Shown here: piece after piece, positions 44,676 to 53,316 of the stretch
Layout of the letters: the number at the start of each line of letters is the position of its first letter
Position numbering within the stretch: the first letter of the stretch is position 1
Origin: Virgibacillus_F flavescens
Lineage (GTDB): Bacteria > Bacillota > Bacilli > Bacillales > Amphibacillaceae
NCBI RefSeq assembly: GCF_050574275.1
Contig: NZ_CP192260.1
Location: forward strand, 248,001-312,000
Direction: 5' to 3'
Length of the DNA: 64,000 nt
The notes under the pieces: generated by a model
The model's input: only the letters and a program-made list of their open reading frames with translations
Database searches by the model: none
What the model was told of the DNA's origin: nothing
Position numbers and translations under genes: made by a program

Positions 44676-45620
44676 ATGGGTCACAGTCACGATCACGGAC
44701 ACGACCATACGCATGGAGCTAATAAAAAAGCATTATTTATCAGTTTCCTGATAACCGCCGGATTTATGATTGTGGAAGCAATTGGCGGATTTTTAACAAA
44801 CAGTCTTGCATTACTCTCAGACGCTGGTCATATGCTAAGTGATTCTGTCTCACTAGGAGTTGGCGTAGTGGCTTTCATTCTGGGTGAACGGGTTGCAAGC
44901 TACAGTAAAACATACGGCTACAAACGATTTGAAATACTTGCTGCGTTATTTAATGGTGTAACGTTAATGCTGATTGCTTTATATATTTTGTATGAAGCGT
45001 ATCACCGCTTCCAAAATCCACCGGAAGTAGCATCAACCGGAATGCTGATCATCGCTATTATTGGGTTTCTGGTTAACGTTACAGTTGCATGGATATTAAT
45101 GCGCGGAGATACGGAAGATAATTTAAATCTGCGTGCGGCATTCCTCCATGTATTAGGCGATTTGCTTGGTTCAGTTGGTGCCATTATTGCTGCGCTGCTG
45201 ATAATATTTTTAGACTGGGGATGGGCCGATCCGCTCGCTAGTGTAATCGTTGCCCTACTCGTTCTGATTAGCGGCTGGAAGGTAACAATGGAGTCTGTTC
45301 ATGTATTGATGGAAGGTACACCCAAAAATGTTGAGATCGATGACATTATTCAAACGGTAGAATCTGTGCCTGGAATTCTCAGCTTGCATGATCTGCATAT
45401 CTGGAGCATCACAAGTGGACATAATGCGCTTTCCTGTCACGCGGTAGTAGATAGCGATCTTTCGGTCGAGCATTGTCAAAAGCTGCTGCGAACGATTGAA
45501 CATGAGCTCATGCACAAAGGTATTGGTCACGTCACTATTCAGCTTGAAAATGAAGACCACCCGCATGATAATTCGCTTATGTGTCAGAATGATAGCGAGC
45601 ACGAATCACATAGTCATTAA
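44676..45620 (+). CDS. czcD: Cation diffusion facilitator CzcD
   Basis: A 314-residue Zn/Co/Cd-proton antiporter in the cell membrane. A His-rich N-terminal metal chaperone-like tail (GHSHDHGHDHTHG) precedes six membrane helices; the transport sites are SLALLSDAGHMLSD (HxxxD) in TM2 and AFLHVLGDLLGS in TM5. A cytosolic domain of about 100 residues and a His-rich end follow. Operon with the ArsR repressor. Terminator after the stop. Confidence 0.94.
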   Translation: MGHSHDHGHDHTHGANKKALFISFLITAGFMIVEAIGGFLTNSLALLSDAGHMLSDSVSLGVGVVAFILGERVASYSKTYGYKRFEILAALFNGVTLMLIALYILYEAYHRFQNPPEVASTGMLIIAIIGFLVNVTVAWILMRGDTEDNLNLRAAFLHVLGDLLGSVGAIIAALLIIFLDWGWADPLASVIVALLVLISGWKVTMESVHVLMEGTPKNVEIDDIIQTVESVPGILSLHDLHIWSITSGHNALSCHAVVDSDLSVEHCQKLLRTIEHELMHKGIGHVTIQLENEDHPHDNSLMCQNDSEHESHSH

Positions 45621-45628
45621 GAATTTAT

Positions 45629-45657
45629 AAACCGGGCCATGGGGTCCGGTTTTTTTA
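45629..45657 (+). terminator. Terminator of czcD
   Basis: AAACCGG/CCGGTTT stem with 10-base loop and a T7 run, just past the stop. Confidence 0.9.
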
Positions 45658-45700
45658 TTATACCAATCAGCCTAATTTCATCCGCTATTCCAACTGGATA

Positions 45701-45775
45701 TCCGCCGAGTAGTGTTCATGGCGAAAGCCTTAGTTATACTTATTCAGTAAGAAAGGATTTAAATTTCTTACCATC
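45701..45775 (+). repeat. Dispersed repeat family 2, copy b
   Basis: Contains ATGGCGAAAGCCTTAGTT, ATTCAGTAAGAAAGG and the GTAAGAAA/TTTCTTAC hairpin. It lies between czcD and the convergent cadA. Confidence 0.7.
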
Positions 45776-45776
45776 T

Positions 45777-45816
45777 AAAAAAATACCCTCGCTGAATTTA
45801 ACGAGGGTATTTTTTA
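45777..45816. terminator. Terminator of cadA
   Basis: AAATACCCTCG/CGAGGGTATTT with a 10-base loop and A/T runs on both sides. Confidence 0.92.
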
Positions 45817-45825
45817 TACGAAGAA

Positions 45826-47940
45826 CTATTCATCGCCATATTTCGCCTTGATAAGTCTCAGCGAATTCAAAACAACAATCAGCGTAGCACCCATATCAGC
45901 AAAGATCGCTATCCACAGAGTTAGCCAGCCCGGTATAATTAACAATAGCGCAATTATTTTCAGAGAAAGCGCAAACCCGACATTTTGCTTAATAATGGTT
46001 AGCGTCTTTCTGCTTAAAGCAATTGTGTACGGTAACTTATCCAGATCATCAGCCATAAGTGCGATATCAGCAGTCTCGAGCGCTGTATCTGTGCCTGCAC
46101 CACCCATTGCGATACCAACCGTTGCGGTCGCAAGTGCCGGTGCATCATTGACACCATCTCCGACCATAGCTACATTTCCATGTTTAGCTCGAAGTGATTT
46201 AATCGATTCTAATTTATCCTCAGGCATAAGCTCTGCTTTCGTTTCACTTAACCCAAGCTGGCCGCCAATTGCTTTTCCAGTTGCTTCGTTATCGCCTGTC
46301 AGCATAACCGTTTTTTCAATCCCAAGCTTATGAAGCTTTTGGATAATGGATGGGCTGCTTTTCCGAACCTGATCCGCTACTGCAATTAATCCTTTTAACT
46401 CCTGTTCCGTACCTAGCACCATTACGGTTTTACCTTGTATCTGCAGTTTTTTAATCTGTTGTTTAATCTGATCAGGTACCGAACTGATTTCTTCGAATAA
46501 AATTGGACTTCCAATAAAATAATTCGTATTAGTAATGGTTGCTTTAGCACCTCGACCAGTAATCGACTGGAATTTTTCTGCTTCAAATGAATTCGCATGC
46601 TCGCTGTCAGCTTTACGAATAATAGCTGACGCAAGTGGATGCTGTGAAAATAATTCAATTGCTTTTGAGACACCAAGGATTTCTTCATCAGTCATATCGG
46701 ATAAGCTGACGATGTCGGTAACTTCCGGTTTACCTTCTGTCAATGTACCGGTTTTATCAAAAGCTATTACCTTCAGCTTGCCAGTTTCCTCGAGGTGAAT
46801 GCCTCCTTTTATTAGGACACCTTTACGCGCCGCATTTCCAATTGCTGTTACAATAGCCACCGGTGTTGAAATTACTAAGGCACACGGACATCCGACTACA
46901 AGTACTGCGAGTCCACTGTATATCCATTCAGACCATACCGCCCCGTAGAATAGAGGTGGAATAACTGCTACTAGTAACGCGATGAACATGATTGCTGGCG
47001 TGTAGTATTTCGCAAATTTATCAACAAACTGCTGGGACGGAGCACGTTCTGCCTGTGCTTCTTCCACCAGATGAATGATTTTAGAAATCGTTGTATCTTC
47101 AACTCGCTTTGTGACTCGTACTTCTAATGAACCTTCTTCGTTTAATGTTCCGGCAAATACTTCGTCGCCACTATCTTTATAAGCCGGAATTGATTCGCCG
47201 GTTATCGCCGCCTGATTGATGGACGACTGGCCACTGATCACTTCACCATCCATGGCAATTTTTTGCCCTGGCTTGATAAGCATAATATCATCAATTCGCA
47301 CATCTTCTACGTCAATCTCCATTACTTCTGTGCCACGTTTAATGACTGCCCGGTTTGGCGCGATGTCCATCAGGGAGCGAATCGACTGACGAGCTTTATC
47401 CATCGAATAACCTTCCAGCGCTTCACTTAATGCAAAAAGGAATACGACTACCGCTCCTTCTGCCCATTCCCCAATAATCACTGCACCTATAATAGCGATG
47501 GTCATTAATGTTTTCATATCAAATTGCAGTTTTGTAAGATTTTTTAACCCTGTTTTAAATAAACTTAAGCCACCAACTAGGATAGCAGCACCGAATATTC
47601 CATTACTAATCAAGGGATCAACTGAAAAACTGGATAGAACATAGCCTGCTATAATTAAGAATAACGCAATCACCGCAGTTATATTGTCTCGCTTTTTCCA
47701 GAACGGTTTCTTTTCACCGAACTCGCGCTGTCGTTCCGGATACACTTTAATTCCGTCGAAAGCTCCAGCATGCTCCAGCTGTTCAATTGACGCGACACCA
47801 TAAATGGATATTTTAGATGCGCCAAAGTTCAGCTGTACATCCTGGACAGTTTGTATTTGCCGGATATTTTTTTCAAACTTGGCAGCACAATTTGTACAGG
47901 ATAACCCTTGCAGACGATATACATTTTTATTTTCCTCCAT
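45826..47940 (-). CDS. cadA: Heavy-metal P1B-type ATPase (Cd/Zn/Pb exporter)
   Basis: About 704 residues. An N-terminal HMA domain binds metal with GLSCTNCAAKFEKN (CxxC). Eight membrane helices include the CPCALVIS transport motif in TM6, followed by the phosphorylation site FDKTGTLTEG, the HP motif in QHPLASA, and GDGVNDAPALA. The CPC form with a single HMA is typical of CadA/ZntA. ATG 47940 is chosen (AAGAGGATG upstream), which overlaps the end of cadC by 14 bases. It pumps divalent Cd/Zn out of the cell. Confidence 0.94.
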   Translation of the reverse strand: MEENKNVYRLQGLSCTNCAAKFEKNIRQIQTVQDVQLNFGASKISIYGVASIEQLEHAGAFDGIKVYPERQREFGEKKPFWKKRDNITAVIALFLIIAGYVLSSFSVDPLISNGIFGAAILVGGLSLFKTGLKNLTKLQFDMKTLMTIAIIGAVIIGEWAEGAVVVFLFALSEALEGYSMDKARQSIRSLMDIAPNRAVIKRGTEVMEIDVEDVRIDDIMLIKPGQKIAMDGEVISGQSSINQAAITGESIPAYKDSGDEVFAGTLNEEGSLEVRVTKRVEDTTISKIIHLVEEAQAERAPSQQFVDKFAKYYTPAIMFIALLVAVIPPLFYGAVWSEWIYSGLAVLVVGCPCALVISTPVAIVTAIGNAARKGVLIKGGIHLEETGKLKVIAFDKTGTLTEGKPEVTDIVSLSDMTDEEILGVSKAIELFSQHPLASAIIRKADSEHANSFEAEKFQSITGRGAKATITNTNYFIGSPILFEEISSVPDQIKQQIKKLQIQGKTVMVLGTEQELKGLIAVADQVRKSSPSIIQKLHKLGIEKTVMLTGDNEATGKAIGGQLGLSETKAELMPEDKLESIKSLRAKHGNVAMVGDGVNDAPALATATVGIAMGGAGTDTALETADIALMADDLDKLPYTIALSRKTLTIIKQNVGFALSLKIIALLLIIPGWLTLWIAIFADMGATLIVVLNSLRLIKAKYGDE

Positions 47941-48316
47941 TAGGTTCATCCTCTTTCCCATGAATCATTGCAATATATACTAACTGACGAACATGATCAT
48001 CTGCCAACGAATAGAATACCAGTTTTCCTTCTTTACGGTATTTAGCCAGTTTCATGTTACGCAATAACCGTAAATGATGTGAGGCTGTTGCGGTGGTTGC
48101 ATCAATAATATTAGCAACGTCACAGACACATAGCTCTTTTTCCAGTGTCAGTGCATACGCTATTTTCAGGCGGGTTGCATCTGAAAGTGCTTTGAAAATT
48201 AATTCAACACCATTCACTTTTTCAATTTGTGGCTGGATTCGATTCACTTTTTCCTCGTCAAAACAAAACGTATCACACGTATCTTTCGTACTCTTTATAT
48301 TCGCTTCTTTACTCAT
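47927..48316 (-). CDS. cadC: ArsR-family cadmium-responsive repressor CadC
   Basis: About 129 residues. It has the N-terminal Cys-containing arm (DTCDTFCFDEE), the winged helix (FKALSDATRLKIAYAL) and the alpha-3N/alpha-5 metal site with ELCVCDVA, whose two Cys bind Cd/Pb/Zn. ATG 48316 is set by AAGGTGA. The stop overlaps cadA. It represses cadCA by binding the TCAAA-N6-TTTGA site just upstream. Confidence 0.92.
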   Translation of the reverse strand: MSKEANIKSTKDTCDTFCFDEEKVNRIQPQIEKVNGVELIFKALSDATRLKIAYALTLEKELCVCDVANIIDATTATASHHLRLLRNMKLAKYRKEGKLVFYSLADDHVRQLVYIAMIHGKEDEPNGGK

Positions 48317-48331
48317 TATATTCACCTTCAT

Positions 48332-48388
48332 TCAAATGGTTGTTTGATTGTTTGTTTATAGTGTATGCGTTTCGAATTTTATTGTCAA
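48332..48388 (-). promoter_or_regulatory. cadCA promoter and CadC operator
   Basis: On the minus strand TTGACA (48388-48383), 17 bases, then TACACT (48365-48360). The inverted repeat TCAAA-N6-TTTGA (48332-48347), like the pI258 cad operator, lies at the expected start of transcription. Confidence 0.75.
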
Positions 48389-48473
48389 CGTTGAATGGAA
48401 AACATTAAAAAACGTTCAGTACTTTACACCACAATCAAATCATAACTTTTAATCAGCTAAAGTTGCCGTATAT

Positions 48474-48581
48474 CCGCCATCACAGCCCCTTCTGAGCCAG
48501 TATCTGAATTTATCGGCCATTTTTTTAAATATATCGGCCAAATTTTAACAATTAACGGCCACTTTTTATGATATATCGGTC
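48474..48581 (+). repeat. 21-bp phased TATCGGCCA array
   Basis: CGGCC-type cores start at 48514, 48535, 48556 and 48577, exactly 21 bases apart, with weaker related cores (CCGCC at 48474, GAGCC at 48494) before them. The context is TATCGGCCA with AT-rich spacers. It sits between cadC and rex, in a gap (48317-48727) with no gene. Confidence 0.7.
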
Positions 48582-48680
48582 ATTATTCCAGCTTATTCCC
48601 CTTGGCCGGAGTCACTCATTGAAACTTTAAGCCCACTCCTCCTTGTGCCCGCACCATGCTGGCATTCTTACTTAACAATC

Positions 48681-48722
48681 AAAAAAAAGAAATCAGAAGG
48701 AGTTAACCTAATGATTTCTTTC
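48681..48722 (-). terminator. Terminator of moaC-rex
   Basis: AAAGAAATCA/TGATTTCTTT stem around a 16-base loop with a run of T on the minus strand. Confidence 0.8.
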
Positions 48723-48727
48723 AACTA

Positions 48728-49375
48728 TTATATCTCATTCAAGGGGTAATGCTTCAGGAAATACACCAGCGCCTGAAGTTCAACAGCAAGATCAATGTGG
48801 TGAACACGAATATGATCTGGGACAGTAATCCTTGCTGGGGTAAAGTTCAGAATTCCTGAAACCCCAGTTTGCACCAGTCGTTCCGTGATTCGCTCTGCCT
48901 CACTGGATGGAACGGTCAATATGGCCACATGGACGTCTTTCATCTTTTCTTCCAATTGATCGATGTGATAGACCGGAATGCCACCGATGTCTTCCCCCAC
49001 TTTACTGGACTCTGCATCAAACGCCATCATAATTTTAGTGTTATTATTTTTCATGAAATTATAATGCAGGAATGCTGTTCCTAAATTTCCCACACCTATA
49101 AGCGCAACCTCTGTGACTTCATCCTGGTCTAATGTCTTCCTGAAGAATTCCAGTAAATATTCAACATTATACCCATAACCCTTTTTCCCGAGTGCACCAA
49201 AGTAGGAAAAATCTCTGCGGATCGTAGCTGAATCTACTTTAACGGCATCGCTCAATTCTTTAGATGAAACACGCGTTTTCCCCTGGAGATGTAAATTGTT
49301 TATAAACCGGTAATATAACGGTAGCCGCTTGGCAGTAGCCTGCGGGATTTTATTCTGTACCACTCTTACACTCAC
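48728..49375 (-). CDS. rex: Redox-sensing transcriptional repressor Rex
   Basis: A 215-residue dimeric repressor that reads the NADH/NAD ratio and controls fermentation and respiration genes. The winged helix contains KIPQATAKRLPLYYRFI and KVDSATIRRDFSYFG; the Rossmann domain has VALIGVGNLGTAFLHY. The start is GTG at 49375, overlapping the moaC stop by 4 bases (GTGA), so it is translationally coupled; a downstream GTG is an alternative. Confidence 0.95.
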   Translation of the reverse strand: MSVRVVQNKIPQATAKRLPLYYRFINNLHLQGKTRVSSKELSDAVKVDSATIRRDFSYFGALGKKGYGYNVEYLLEFFRKTLDQDEVTEVALIGVGNLGTAFLHYNFMKNNNTKIMMAFDAESSKVGEDIGGIPVYHIDQLEEKMKDVHVAILTVPSSEAERITERLVQTGVSGILNFTPARITVPDHIRVHHIDLAVELQALVYFLKHYPLNEI

Positions 49376-49863
49376 CTTTCTTGGGAACGCGTATAGTCAC
49401 CTGACTTACCGCCCTTTTTCTCCATTAGATAGATTTGCCCAATTACCATACCTTTATCTAATGCCTTACACATATCGTACACAGTTAAAGCAGTAGCTGA
49501 TGCAGCAGTTAATGCTTCCATCTCGACTCCTGTACTACCTTTCGTTTTAACAAACGCATCTATAAGTAATTCATATGTATTATCTGTTATGTTCCAGTCA
49601 AATGTAATATTGATGCCCTTTAATTGCAGTGGATGGCACATCGGTATCCAGTCAGATGTATTTTTTGCCGCCATTATCCCCGCGACTTGCGCAACAGCTA
49701 GTACGTCACCTTTTTCGATATCCTGGTCTACTATTTTTGTATAAATTTCTTCCGTGACAAAGACACTCGACCGTGCGATTGCTGATCGTTCTGTCGCTGC
49801 TTTTTCACTAATATCAACCATCTTTGCTCTGCCCTGTTGATTAAAATGTGTAAAATCAGTCAT
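49372..49863 (-). CDS. moaC: Cyclic pyranopterin monophosphate synthase MoaC
   Basis: A 163-residue enzyme of molybdenum cofactor synthesis that forms cPMP from the MoaA product. The family signatures are MVDISEKAATERSAIA, PMCHPLQLKG and GVEMEALTAASATALTVYDMCKA (quoted in part), with the catalytic Lys in the GGKSGD end. It is coupled to rex, an arrangement shared with B. subtilis. It is divergent from the ABC-F gene. Confidence 0.96.
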   Translation of the reverse strand: MTDFTHFNQQGRAKMVDISEKAATERSAIARSSVFVTEEIYTKIVDQDIEKGDVLAVAQVAGIMAAKNTSDWIPMCHPLQLKGINITFDWNITDNTYELLIDAFVKTKGSTGVEMEALTAASATALTVYDMCKALDKGMVIGQIYLMEKKGGKSGDYTRSQER

Positions 49864-49995
49864 GTCCTCAACTCCATAATTTAGTCATCATTCATTCTAG
49901 CACAAAAAAATGCAGGAAGTCGTGATTAATTTCACATTTAAAGATTGCTTGATAATAAACATATGCGATACACTGATAATACTGAGGTGAACGTA

Positions 49996-51915
49996 ATGAT
50001 TATTATGCAATTAAATGAGATAAGTAAGTCATTTGGCGCAGAAAAAATTCTATCAAATATAAAGCTTGAAATTAAAGATCAGGATCGAATTGCTATTGTC
50101 GGCAGAAATGGTGCAGGAAAATCAACCTTATTAAAAATTATGGCTGGGGAATTTTCTTACGATGAAGGTGTTATGCACAAGCCAAAGGACCTTACAATCG
50201 GCTACTTGTCACAGCACACTGGGCTTGAATCTACCAAAACAATCTGGGACGAAATGCTTGAAGTATTCCATCCTTTACTAAAAAAAGAAAAAGAACTTAG
50301 GCAGCTTGAAAAAGATATGGTACAGGCATCCAGTTTATCGGATGAGAACTATGTCAATCTGCTAAAAGATTATGATACGAAACAACAGGCATTTATCACG
50401 GAAGGTGGATATCAATATGAATCCTCCATCAAATCCGTCCTGAATGGTCTTCATTTTCATGAAGCGGACTACCAAACGTCAATCAGCACGTTAAGCGGAG
50501 GGCAGAAAACAAGACTGGCATTAGGAAAACTGCTGCTGCAAAAGCCCGCACTTCTAATTCTGGATGAACCTACCAACCATTTGGACATTGAGACATTGGG
50601 TTGGCTTGAAAACTATCTGGGAAGCTATCCAGGTGCAGTTACAATTGTTTCCCATGACCGTTATTTCCTTGATAAGACCGTTTCCATCGTATATGAAATA
50701 TCCTATCATAAAGTCCGAAAGTACCATGGTTCCTACAGTAAGTATCTGGATCAACGTTCCCTTGATTATGAGCAGGAATTAAAGGAATTTGAAAAACAGC
50801 AATCCGAAATTAAACAGCTGGAGGATTTTGTACAGCGTAACATTGTTCGTGCATCGACAACGAAGCGTGCACAAAGCAGGAGAAAGAAACTTGAGAAAAT
50901 GGATAAACTGGACAGGCCAAAAGGCGATGAGTCTTCCGCCAGTTTTTCATTCCAGTCTTCTAAACGAAGCGGTAATGATGTCCTGAAAATAAATGATTTA
51001 TCTTTTCGTTACAGCGAACACGATAAATACCTGTTTGAGGGGATGAACGTTCATGTAAATCGTGGTGATAGTATTGCGCTGGTCGGACCAAACGGAATCG
51101 GAAAGACGACGTTACTGAAAATGATTACAGGACAATTCAAACCAAGTGCAGGCTCCATTCAAGTTGGTACAAATGTAGAAATTGGCTATTATGATCAGGA
51201 ACAAACCAATCTTAACCCGAACAACACGGTTCTTCATGAATTATGGGACTACTATCCAAACGAAAAAGAAAAAGATATTCGAACCATTTTAGGAAACTTT
51301 TTATTTTCCGGTGATGATGTTTTAAAACCGGTAACCGCGCTTAGTGGTGGTGAAAAAGCCAGATTGTCACTGGCTAAATTAATGATGCTGAATGCTAATT
51401 TCCTTATACTCGATGAACCTACCAACCACTTGGATATCGACAGTAAGGAAGTATTGGAGTCAGCGTTGCTTGATTATAATGGAACCATTATATTTGTATC
51501 ACATGACCGTTATTTCATTAACAAAATTGCTGAACAAGTAGTTGAAATACAGGCAGATCATGTCACAAATTACTTAGGCGACTACGATTATTATATCGCT
51601 AAAAAAGAAGAACAGGCAGAACGGGAACAATTACTGCAGGAGCAAGTAAACGTAATACAATCAGACTCCAAAAAACTCAGTTACCGGGAAGAAAAAGACA
51701 GACAGCGTGAAGAACGTAAAACCAAACGTCGTATAGATGAATTGGAATCCCAGATTGAGAAACAGGAAAATCAATTAGCCGACCTCGAAATAGAGATGAC
51801 GAAACCAGAAGTTTTTCAGGATCATGAGAAAGCATTAACGTTAACAAAAGAAACGAATGAAATTAAACAAACGCTTGAACAACTGATGGAAGAGTGGACA
51901 GAACTGCAGGAATAG
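49996..51915 (+). CDS. ydiF: ABC-F ATPase (YdiF-like)
   Basis: About 639 residues with two ABC domains: Walker A GRNGAGKST and GPNGIGKTT, signatures LSGGQKTRLALG and LSGGEKARLSLA, each followed by LILDEPTNHLDI. There is no membrane domain. The linker between domains (ELKEFEKQQSEIKQLEDFV ...) and a C-terminal coiled coil (ESQIEKQENQLADLEIE) are typical of ribosome-associated ABC-F proteins. Some members protect ribosomes from antibiotics; this is the housekeeping YdiF locus. ATG 49996 follows GAGGTGA; upstream frame lacks an SD. Confidence 0.92.
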   Translation: MIIMQLNEISKSFGAEKILSNIKLEIKDQDRIAIVGRNGAGKSTLLKIMAGEFSYDEGVMHKPKDLTIGYLSQHTGLESTKTIWDEMLEVFHPLLKKEKELRQLEKDMVQASSLSDENYVNLLKDYDTKQQAFITEGGYQYESSIKSVLNGLHFHEADYQTSISTLSGGQKTRLALGKLLLQKPALLILDEPTNHLDIETLGWLENYLGSYPGAVTIVSHDRYFLDKTVSIVYEISYHKVRKYHGSYSKYLDQRSLDYEQELKEFEKQQSEIKQLEDFVQRNIVRASTTKRAQSRRKKLEKMDKLDRPKGDESSASFSFQSSKRSGNDVLKINDLSFRYSEHDKYLFEGMNVHVNRGDSIALVGPNGIGKTTLLKMITGQFKPSAGSIQVGTNVEIGYYDQEQTNLNPNNTVLHELWDYYPNEKEKDIRTILGNFLFSGDDVLKPVTALSGGEKARLSLAKLMMLNANFLILDEPTNHLDIDSKEVLESALLDYNGTIIFVSHDRYFINKIAEQVVEIQADHVTNYLGDYDYYIAKKEEQAEREQLLQEQVNVIQSDSKKLSYREEKDRQREERKTKRRIDELESQIEKQENQLADLEIEMTKPEVFQDHEKALTLTKETNEIKQTLEQLMEEWTELQE

Positions 51916-51940
51916 AAGTTTATTTGCGCCTAAACCGGAC

Positions 51941-51984
51941 AGCTGCACTTATACAGTAAGAAAGGATCTATACTTTCTTATCTC
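51941..51984 (+). repeat. Dispersed repeat family 2, copy c
   Basis: GCTGCACTTATACAGTAAGAAAGG with the hairpin partner CTTTCTTA, 25 bases past the ABC-F stop. Confidence 0.7.
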
Positions 51985-51993
51985 TCAAATATA

Positions 51994-52043
51994 AAAGGAT
52001 GATTCAGTCTGCTTTATGCAGATTCAGAATCAGCCTTTTTTAA
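51994..52043 (+). terminator. Terminator of the ABC-F gene
   Basis: TGATTC ... CTGC TTTAT GCAG ... GAATCA stem followed by six T. Confidence 0.85.
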
Positions 52044-52051
52044 TTAACAAG

Positions 52052-52200
52052 TAATCCACAGGCATTCATTTGGTTTAATCGCTTAATTACTTGATATTCA
52101 TGTAGTTATACACACTATCCACAAGAAAAACCGCCTTTATCCACAGTTTTATACACATTACGATTATTAGTCCGATAAGATTTTAAAATTTATATCCACA
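52052..52200 (+). promoter_or_regulatory. DnaA-box cluster
   Basis: Three perfect TTATNCACA boxes at 52106-52114, 52137-52145 and 52149-52157, plus near matches TAATCCACA (52052), CTATCCACA (52115) and ATATCCACA (52192), all in the same orientation in AT-rich non-coding DNA. In B. subtilis the gcp (tsaD) intergenic region is one of the known chromosomal DnaA-binding clusters, to my recollection, so this is likely the same element. Confidence 0.8.
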
Positions 52201-52224
52201 GGGTTGTTAATAACATCTACTTTT

Positions 52225-52308
52225 AGAAAACTTGGCTTTTCGCCAAGTCTTAATGGCGAAAGCCTTAGTTGCACTTATGCGGTAAGAAAGGATTTATACT
52301 TTCTTACC
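52225..52308 (+). repeat. Dispersed repeat family 2, copy d (complete)
   Basis: The fullest copy: hairpin CTTGGC/GCCAAG, ATGGCGAAAGCC, CTTAGTTGCACTTATGC, and a perfect 10-bp hairpin GGTAAGAAAG/CTTTCTTACC (52281-52308). The right arm provides the last four codons and stop of tsaD. Confidence 0.85.
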
Positions 52309-53316
52309 CGCTAAAATAAGGGATGGATTCGCATTTAAATCCCAATCGGATCTTTTTCCCTGTTCAAAAGCTATGGTTCCTGCAGCTGCAATCATAGCTG
52401 CATTATCCGTGCACAAATGGATCGGAGGGATAAGCAGTGGCGTTTCTGTTTTTGAAAATCGTTCCGTAAGCGCTGCACGTAAACCTTTATTCGCAGCAAC
52501 TCCTCCAGCAACAATAACTTGCTTGACGCCATGTTTCTCTGCAGCCTGGAAGGTTTTTTCTGTTAACACTTCCACTACACTCGCCTGAAAACTTGCTGCA
52601 ACATCTGCTGGTATTATTTTTTCACCACGTTGCTCAGCATTGTGGATCGTGTTAATAACTGCCGACTTTAATCCACTGAAACTAAAGTTAAAACTTCCTT
52701 TATCTAACCATGCACGTGGAAACTCTATCGATTCGTTCCCTTCCACAGCAAGTTGGTCGATATAAGGTCCACCTGGATATGGCAGCTTTAGCATACGTGC
52801 TACTTTGTCATACGCCTCACCTGCTGCATCGTCCAATGTCTCTCCTATGACTTCATAGTTTCCATGCTCACGCATCAGTATAAGCTCGGTATGACCTCCA
52901 GACACGACTAACGAAAGCAGCGGAAACTCAAATTCTTTCTCCAGACGATTTGCATAAATATGCCCAGCAATATGATGAACACCTACTAGCGGCTTCTGCT
53001 TAGCAAACGCTAAAGCTTTTGCTGCATTTACACCTACCAGCAGGGCACCCACAAGTCCCGGCCCTTCTGTAACTGTTATTGCATCGATCTGATCCCAAGT
53101 AACTTGTGCCTCGGTAAACGCTTCTTCTAAAACTATCGTAATTTGTTCTACGTGGTGTCTGGAAGCAATCTCAGGTACTACTCCCCCAAATCGTTTATGG
53201 CTCTCTATTTGTGATGCTACAACGTTAGCTAATAACTCTGTTCCATTCCTGACGATAGCTACAGCTGTTTCATCACAGCTCGTTTCAATTCCTATAACAA
53301 TTGATTCATTTTTCAT
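52294..53316 (-). CDS. tsaD: tRNA N6-adenosine threonylcarbamoyltransferase TsaD
   Basis: A 340-residue enzyme that transfers the threonylcarbamoyl group to A37 of ANN-decoding tRNAs, with TsaB and TsaE. Motifs: GIETSCDETAVAI, the metal-binding HHIAGHIYAN, VVSGGHTEL and the ATP-binding GGVAANKGLR. ATG 53316 overlaps the rimI stop by 4 bases. Its last residues GKKV and stop codon come from a dispersed repeat (52281-52308). The operon order thiL-tsaE-tsaB-rimI-tsaD matches B. subtilis. Confidence 0.96.
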   Translation of the reverse strand: MKNESIVIGIETSCDETAVAIVRNGTELLANVVASQIESHKRFGGVVPEIASRHHVEQITIVLEEAFTEAQVTWDQIDAITVTEGPGLVGALLVGVNAAKALAFAKQKPLVGVHHIAGHIYANRLEKEFEFPLLSLVVSGGHTELILMREHGNYEVIGETLDDAAGEAYDKVARMLKLPYPGGPYIDQLAVEGNESIEFPRAWLDKGSFNFSFSGLKSAVINTIHNAEQRGEKIIPADVAASFQASVVEVLTEKTFQAAEKHGVKQVIVAGGVAANKGLRAALTERFSKTETPLLIPPIHLCTDNAAMIAAAGTIAFEQGKRSDWDLNANPSLILAGKKV

